DNA of 64,000 nt from assembly GCA_004431415.1 (NCBI GenBank), contig QPMI01000198.1, positions 82,740 to 146,739 on the forward strand, written 5' to 3'. A program made the position numbers and the translations under genes. The notes under the pieces were generated by a model that had not been told where the DNA came from, did no database searches, and worked only from the letters and a program-made list of their open reading frames with translations. Shown here piece by piece: positions 58,401 through 64,000 of this stretch. Every line of letters starts with the position of its first letter. The first letter of the stretch is position 1. This stretch comes from Cyanophora paradoxa (taxonomy: Eukaryota; Glaucocystophyceae; Cyanophorales; Cyanophoraceae).

Positions 58401-61400
58401 ACGACGTCAAAGTCGCCCTCGAGCCGGCGGCCGCTCTGCACCGTGCACATGACGAACGAGGCGTCGGCGAGCTCCTCGGGGCGGGCCTCCTTGTAGACGG
58501 TCCAGGCGACCGGCACGCGCTCGCCCGACGCCGAGGGGTAGGAGAGGGCCGCGAAGCGGGGGTCCTTGACGAGGATGTCGGGCTGAACTCGCCCCGCCGT
58601 CACGTAGAGGACGCGGGGCGGCGCGCCGGGGACGCTGGGGAGCCCACGAGCGTCGGGTCGTCCAGCACCGCCTGCAGGATCCCCGGGGGCCCGGCCCCGC
58701 CGCGCCCTCGCGGCCCCCCACGCACGTCTCCGTCTTGCCGCTCCGGTCTCTGCCCGCACAAAGATCGTCTTCCTCCGCCGTCGAGGCGCGCGAGGATGGG
58801 GGCCGGCTGCAGAAGCGCTGGGCCCCGGGCCCGCCGGCTCGTCGATGTCGATCCAGCGTCGGGCGACGGGATCAAAGTCCGCCGGGATCGCGAGGGGCCG
58901 GGAGAGCTCGGGAGGCGGAGGGCAGCGCGCCACGTCGCGAGGTCCGGCAGCATGGCGCGCAGCCGCGCCGCCGGCCCGCCGGTCGCGCCGTCCTCGAGGG
59001 GAAAGGAGCCGGGGCCCGACGCCGCGGGCCGGACGCGCCGCTCGGGCCGCCGTCGGAGGGAGCGCCGCGCGGCGCCGAGCGTGCGCAGCCACGCGACGAC
59101 GGCATCGAGGTAGTCGACGGCGCCCTGAGGGAGCTCCGCCCAGTACGGGTTGCGGGCCGTCGCGCCAAAGGTGCCGGCGCCCATGGACTTGGCCTGCTCG
59201 GGGAAGAGCCGGAGGGAGAACATGTCCACCTCGTCCTCGCGAGGCGGAGCTCGGTCGCGTCGTCCTCGCCGAGCTCCAGCGGCCCGCAGGCCAGCGCCCG
59301 CCGCACGCCGCCGCGCCGCACGCCCGGACGCGCACCTGACCGCGCTCCTCGCCTCCCCGCTCGTCTGGTCGATGAAGAGCTTCCCTTGCGGTGACCGCAG
59401 CTCCAGCAGGGACGCGGACAAAGTAGGAGCGGCCTCGACGTGCGAGGCGACGCGGACGGGGGGCAGCGCCCCGCCGGCCGCTGCGGGAGGGCGGGGGCGG
59501 CCGGCGCCGGCGCCGCCCGCGCGCACCGTCCTGGGGCCCGTCCCCCTGCCCCCTCCCCCTCTGCCGCCGCCGCTGCCGCCTGCGCCTCTGCCGCCGCCGC
59601 CGCCGCCGCCGCGCGCGCGAGCCTCTCCGCGAGCTGGAGGCTCCGGTCGGCGATGCGGGCGACGGTGGCGTGGAGCCCCAGGAGCGCCGCGTCGGCCTGG
59701 GCGAGGGTCGAGGCGCCGCCAAAGGCGCCCGGCTGGGCCCACGCGAGGGCGCCCAGGAGCGGCTCGCCGGCGCAGCGGAGCGAGTAGCAGTGCGCCGTCG
59801 CGGCGAGGACGCCGGGGATGCGCTCTCCGCCACCCACATGCTCGTCTCCACGCGCTCGTGGTCCGGCCGTGGGGGCAGAGCTCGCCCCCGTCCGCGTCGG
59901 GCGGCGAAACAAAGTGGGAGATCGAGGGGCCGCCGCGGCCGCGCGGCCGCGGCGGGGGCGGCGCTCCAGCCCCGCCCGCGCCCGCCCCGCACGCGAGGAG
60001 CCCGAGCGCTCCACCACGCCCTCGCTGATCGTCGCCTCGTCCTCGGCGTCCCGTCCTCCGCATTCCCGCCCTCCTCCTCCTCCTCCTCTTCTCGCCCTCC
60101 GATCGAGCGTCGGCGGCGCCGGGGGCCCGGGGGGCGCGCGGGGCTTGGGCGGCGGAGGCGGGCGCCGTCCGCGGGGCCGCCACGTGGAGGGTGTGCTTGG
60201 GGCGATCTCGCGCGCGAGCTCGCGCAGCCAGCGCCACTCGTCGCTGTTCCACGCGACGAGGAGCGGGTCGGGCCGCGTGGCGTGCAGGCGGACGTCGCCG
60301 CGATCGCCGCGTCGTCGACGGCCTCCAGGGGTACCGCCACGGGGTAGTAGGAGGTCCAGCGTGGCGGTGCTCGTCGGAGCGGCAGCGCTGTTGACGCGGA
60401 ACGGCGCGAGGTCCAGGACGCCCTCCTTTCCAGCTGCTCCACCATCGCCCGATCCCGCGCTCCTCCGCAAACGGGACGACGACGCGCTCAAAGCCTCGCG
60501 CCCCTCCACCGTCCCGCCTTGTACATGCCGGGGACGCGCCGCGGCCAGCGGCGCGCGTGGCCTTGGACCAGAAGGAGCGGCGGAGGCGGCTCTTCTCCCC
60601 TGCGGGACCGACGGTCGCGCAGCGCCGCCGCCGAGTCCTCCTCGAGCCGCTTGAGCTTGGCGCGCACGATGCCCACCACTGGTCGAGGTCCTCCTTGGCG
60701 TACACGGCGGCGCCGGGCCCCTCGACCGCCGCGACGAGGTCGGCGTCGCGCACGTAGACGTGGAAGCCCTTAAGGCCGAGAAGACGACGAGGACGGCGAC
60801 GCCGCGCGCCTGGAGGGCCGGGCAAAGTCGCGCGCGCGGCGGGCGACGCCGAGGATCTCGGGACCTCGGTCCAGTAACTGGGCGAGGGTCTCGCACCGCG
60901 CCAGCACGCCGGCGAGGTACTCTTTCTTGGCGTTCTTCAGCTGCTCCCTCCGAGCGAGCCGCCCTCCAGCGCCTCGGGGAAGCGGATGTTGGGGACGTCA
61001 AAGTCAAAGACGTTGAACGCGCGGAGGGTGCGCCGGCGCCGCCCGCGTGCTCGACGAGGATCTGGGGCGAGATCTGGACGACGGCGCGGCGCGCGACCGG
61101 CGACTCGAGCCTCTCCACGTCGGCGGGCTGCAGGGGACGGCAAAGATCGCGTCGCGCGCGGCGCCCTTGCGCGGGTTGCTCTTGACGAGGACCGTGGTCC
61201 GCACGATCTGGTTCGCGGCGGGGGCGGGAGGGGCGCGCCGAGGGCGGCGCGGTCGCGCCCGCCGGCGCCTTGTCCTCCATCTCGAGGTCGCCCTCTGCAT
61301 CGGCGCCGGCGCCTCCTTGGGCGGCAGCGGCACCGCCGGCGGTGCCGCCCCTCGCGCTTGGCCTGCGCCGCGGCGGCGCACGGCGGCACCGCCTGCGGTG

Positions 61401-61522
61401 CCGCCCCCTCGCGCTTGATCGTGACTTGTGCGCTGCGTTGCACGGTGGCACGCCGGCGGTGCTACTCCGGTTCGGTCGCCGGTGGGACCCTCGGACGCAT
61501 CGTGGTCCGCCGGGCGTTTCAT
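55490..61522 (-). CDS. origin-binding protein / primase-helicase-like (Herpes_ori_bp, UL9-like)
   Basis: The ATG at 61522 begins MKRPADHDASEG. The N-terminal third (to about 59400) has segments such as RTTVLVKSNPRKGA, LKGFHVYVRDADLVAAV and LVAWNSDEWRWLRELA. These could be a primase-type domain, but this is not proven. The helicase core follows: Walker A at about 58730-58765 (KTIFVRAETG then GKTETC), a Walker B of DEAD type in DFDVVIVDE near 58390, VIVADADLLDED near 58270, RYAAAVIAAKLLAGEVGYIA and the late motif GFQLVRRRH near 57820. This order is that of origin-binding helicases. The frame then continues (SVRAWNERLPAERRVATEEH, AEIFRLSKRFALDTLPYLA, VFRLLKSGVHSAVFFSQA) to a stop at 55490. If it is one protein, it has about 2,000 residues. 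Many frame changes occur, most explained by a single missing base, one of them inside Walker A. The C-terminal 2 kb may be a separate gene. Confidence 0.7.
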
Positions 61523-62149
61523 CGTGCAGTCGAGACTGACGCCCCGACCGATGGCGCCTTCTTTTATGGTTGGAGCGCCGCCGGCCGCGAGTCGCTCGAT
61601 TCGGTCCGTTGGGCCGAATCGGCGAGAGGGGAGGGGATGGAGGGGGGTGGGGTGGGGGGGGGGGAAGGGGCAAGAGCGAGGCGGGGCAAGGGAGATTTCA
61701 ATCTCTTGCATTCGCACACAACACATGTACAACTACAATGAGTTTCACATCGCCAACATCTCTCCGACTAGATACTACTGAGGATCGTCGCATGCTGTGT
61801 TTTAGAAACGATGCAAAATGAACGAAAGGTTCGAGGGTTTTCGTATCTAGCTAGCTTGCCGCCCCAGTAGGTTGGGCTACTGGCTCTCCCTCCCGTCGCC
61901 GCCGCCGTCGCTCCCGTGATGGTGTCGTGTCCTCCAATCCCGTCCTCTGGGGATGGCGTGAGGGAAGGGGCAGAGCGTAGAGGGAAGGAGGAGAGAAGGG
62001 AGGGATTGGGGGTAGCGGGCAAGGTGAGGGAGGGGGTACGGGGGAGGGGGAGGTCAAACGGCTAAATACCCCCGGGAATTCTCTAGGAGTAGAGGGGTGC
62101 CCCCACACCGGCCCGGCTCCCCCCGTACCCCCGCCAGCACCCTCTGGCA
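61523..62149. promoter_or_regulatory. divergent region between helicase and RING gene
   Basis: About 630 bp separate two opposite starts. The region contains a G-rich tract (61640-61680), an AT-rich segment (61690-61850) and several GGGGGTAC/GTACCCCC words (near 62035 and 62123). No coding exon was supported. Confidence 0.4.
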
Positions 62150-62860
62150 ATGGCCTCTGCCGCTGCGCCCGCGCCGAGCGCACCTACGACCTCGGACGGT
62201 GGAAGTATCTGGACGGCACGCCTACGACGACCGCCCGGGGCGTGATCGCCGCGCCGCTCGCCAGCTCGGCGTCAAGTCCAGCCGCATCGGTGAGCGAGAT
62301 CGTCGGGCGCCCGGCCGGGGGCGACCCGCACCGCGACCCTCTGCCCCGCCCGCGCCGGCGCCTGGGCGCCTACGAGGCGGTCGGCCGCGCCGCCCACGTC
62401 GCCTGGACGTGCACGAGCAACCTGTGGCGCCCCGCCGCGCGCGCGCGCTCGACGACCGACGCGCCGGTGCGCGCGTCTGCTCCAGCTCCCGTGCCGCCGA
62501 CGCGCCTCGGGTGCGGGCACGTCTTCTGCCTCGGCTGCCTCCTCCCGATCGCGCCGCTCGGTGCCCCCTCTGCCGCGCCGACCCGGGCTCGAGATCGTGC
62601 CGATCCGCCGGCGGCGCACCGGCGCCTCTACGAGGCGGTCGCGAGGCCTACGCGGCGCGGCTCGCCGAGGCCGCCGCGGGGCTGGACCCGGCCCTCCCGC
62701 GGGCCCTCTGCGCGCGCTTCGTCGATCCCGCTGGCTCTCCCCGCCCGATCGAGACGGCGCCGCGCGAGCGCGTGAGCCGGCGCGCGCCGCGCCTCGCGCC
62801 TTGCCCTTGTATGTGTGTGTATATATACGTACCCTGTGGCCTGCGCAGGGCGTTATATAA
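62150..62860 (+). CDS. RING-finger-like protein (frames broken)
   Basis: The proposed ATG at 62150 is followed, after a frame change, by ERTYDLGRWKYLDGTPTTTA. The RING-like core lies at 62490-62590: a possible first Cys pair in frame 1, GCGHVFCLGCLLPI, then CPLCRADPG after a one-base shift near 62552. The conserved CxH, CxxC and CPLC spacing supports a RING E3-type zinc fold. The segment REAYAARLAEAAAGLDPALP follows after another shift near 62640. The end is uncertain (stops at 62775, 62860 or 62975 depending on frame). RING proteins are frequent in giant viruses, but a host gene is possible. Confidence 0.45.
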
Positions 62861-62984
62861 CATATATATATCTCGTACCGAATTTGAATTGTATTTGAAT
62901 TATATTAGAGGGGGGACGCGTACCCGGGATCGGTGCGGTTTTTTTTTCCTTGCGCGCTCGTCGCTGTGCCCTTGAGGTTGCGGT

Positions 62985-63800
62985 AGCCCCCTTTCTCCAC
63001 ATAGAAGCGGGAAATGGCCGAGCTCTGCGCGGGGGGGGAGTGTGAAAAAGGGGGTACGGTAGCCGACGAACAAGGTGCGGGGGGGGAGGGGGTGGAAGAG
63101 GAGGGGAGAGGGGGCAAGACGAACAAAGGGGCGGACCGAGACGCCTTGCCGCCGCTCTACCCCCTAGACTCCTCCCCCCTGCACAGAGCTCGTCCGATTA
63201 CCGGCAATGCGGGGAGCGGGACGGGGAGGGTGTGAAAAGGGGGTACGGTAGCCGACGAGAGGGTGCGGGGGGGTGAAGAGGGGGGGAGAGAGGGGGCAAG
63301 ACGAACAACAGGGCGGGACCGAGACGCCCTTGCCGCCGCTCTACCCCTTGACCTCCTCCCCCTGCACAGAGCTCGTCCGATTACCGGGCAATGCGGGAGC
63401 GGACGGGGGAGTGTGAAAAGGGGTACGTGAAAGAGGGGGGAGATGGGGGCAGACGAACAAAAGGGCGGACCGAGACGCCTTGCCCGCCGCTCTACCCCCC
63501 TGGACCTCCTCCCCCCTGCACAGAGCTCGTCCGATTACCGGGCAATGCGGGCGGGACGGGGGCGCGTACCGGCCGACGCCGTGCACGGAGGTACTGCTTC
63601 CGGATCGACTCGCTCACCTACCTCTCGCCGTGCCCTTGAGGTCGCGGTACCCCCCTTCTCCACATAGAAGCGGGAAATGGCCGAGCTCTGTGCGGGGGGA
63701 GAGTGTGAAAATGGGGTACGGTAGCCAACGAGAGGGTGCGGGGGGGGTGAAAGAGGGGGGTGAGGGGGGCAAGACGAACAAAGGGGCGGGACCGAGACGC
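62985..63800. repeat. tandem array related to the 50-52 kb arrays
   Basis: Units of about 155-185 bp carry GCACAGAGCTCGTCCGATTA at about 63178, 63364 and 63518. Related starts GGAAATGGCCGAGCTCTG occur at 63010 and 63676. Each unit also has GTGTGAAAAGGGGGTACG, GGGGGCAAGACGAACAAA and CGAGACGCCTTGCC. The motif is a one-base variant (GTCCG for GGCCG) of that in the first arrays. From 63800 to the window end I see no gene. Confidence 0.85.
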
Positions 63801-64000
63801 CTTGCCCGCCGCTCTACCCCCCCTAGACCTCCTCCGCGGGCGGGGGCGCGTACCCCCGCAGCACCCGGGGCAGCCGCGCCACCCCCCCGTGCACGCCTGC
63901 GCAGCCGAGGGGGGTAGGCCCGCGCCGACGAGGCGCCGAACAGATGAAGGCGTCTCCGGCTCTGCAAAATTAGTTGAATCGGTACGGCGCGGCGGGTGGA

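Larger units (their letters stand above)
47821..63800. mobile_element. candidate virus-derived (large DNA virus-like) integrated block
   Basis: This block has five protein genes with no visible introns, one of which encodes a Herpes_ori_bp-type origin-binding helicase. The genes are separated by three tandem repeat arrays that share a CAGAGCTCGGCCGAT-like motif. The cellular genes to the left are intron-rich, and no comparable arrays occur there. Origin-binding helicases of this class are known from herpesviruses, giant viruses (Nucleocytoviricota) and related elements. No capsid, packaging ATPase or DNA polymerase gene is inside the window, so the assignment rests mainly on the helicase and organisation. 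The right edge is not reached. Left edge: between the H3 gene and 47821. Confidence 0.45.

Noticed and set aside
47821-62860. Small introns as the explanation of frame changes in the intronless block
   Set aside because: At the clear breaks (48010, 54840, 58743, 62552) the protein continues without a gap and no GT/GC-AG pair fits; one missing base does.

Overview
The window looks like nuclear DNA of a GC-rich photosynthetic microalga, most likely one with a complex plastid (a pelagophyte or haptophyte; this is inference, as no marker names the species). The reasons are: genes cut by many 55-65 bp introns, among them many GC-AG introns with a stereotyped GYGCGC 5' end and a CTRAC-like branch site; eukaryotic families (ZFPL1, Tubby-like, MORN, SANT, histone H3); and a thioredoxin reductase-thioredoxin fusion of the NTRC type.

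Layout. 1-1.2 kb: no gene seen. 1.2-2.5 kb: small protein with a possible GRAM/PH-like N-terminus (+). 2.9-8.0 kb: Ser/Thr kinase with a long disordered tail (-). 8.3-11.9 kb: coiled-coil protein, copy 1 (-). 12.2-13.8 kb: Ser/Pro-rich unknown (-). 14.3-16.6 kb: Ubl-MORN protein (+). 16.8-20.2 kb: SANT protein with a SUMO-interaction-like motif (-). 20.6-23.0 kb: NTRC (-). 23.4-24.5 kb: ZFPL1 (+). 24.8-34.3 kb: very large lower-GC cell-surface protein (-). 34.9-38.2 kb: coiled-coil protein, copy 2, in inverted orientation (+). 38.1-40.2 kb: Tubby-like protein (-). 40.4-42.7 kb: two unknown genes (+). 42.7-46.7 kb: gene-poor, with a G26 run and a MITE-like element. 46.7-47.7 kb: highly divergent five-exon histone H3 (-).

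From about 47.8 kb to the end the style changes. The genes show no introns and are separated by long tandem arrays. They are an unknown zinc-motif acidic protein, an unknown small protein, an F-box-like/beta-propeller-like protein, a very large protein with a herpes/giant-virus-type origin-binding (UL9-like, Herpes_ori_bp) helicase module, and a RING-type protein. I read this block as a candidate integrated virus-derived element. Its arrays carry a roughly 15-bp inverted motif that could be the binding site of the origin-binding helicase.

Reading frames in this block break repeatedly, mostly where one base is missing. The same kind of loss, in C or G runs, appears in two cellular genes, and one of those cases can be checked against its duplicate. 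Consensus indel error is therefore a serious alternative to decay.

The two coiled-coil copies form inverted arms of about 3.2 kb around a 22.7-kb segment, so that segment could be flipped by recombination.
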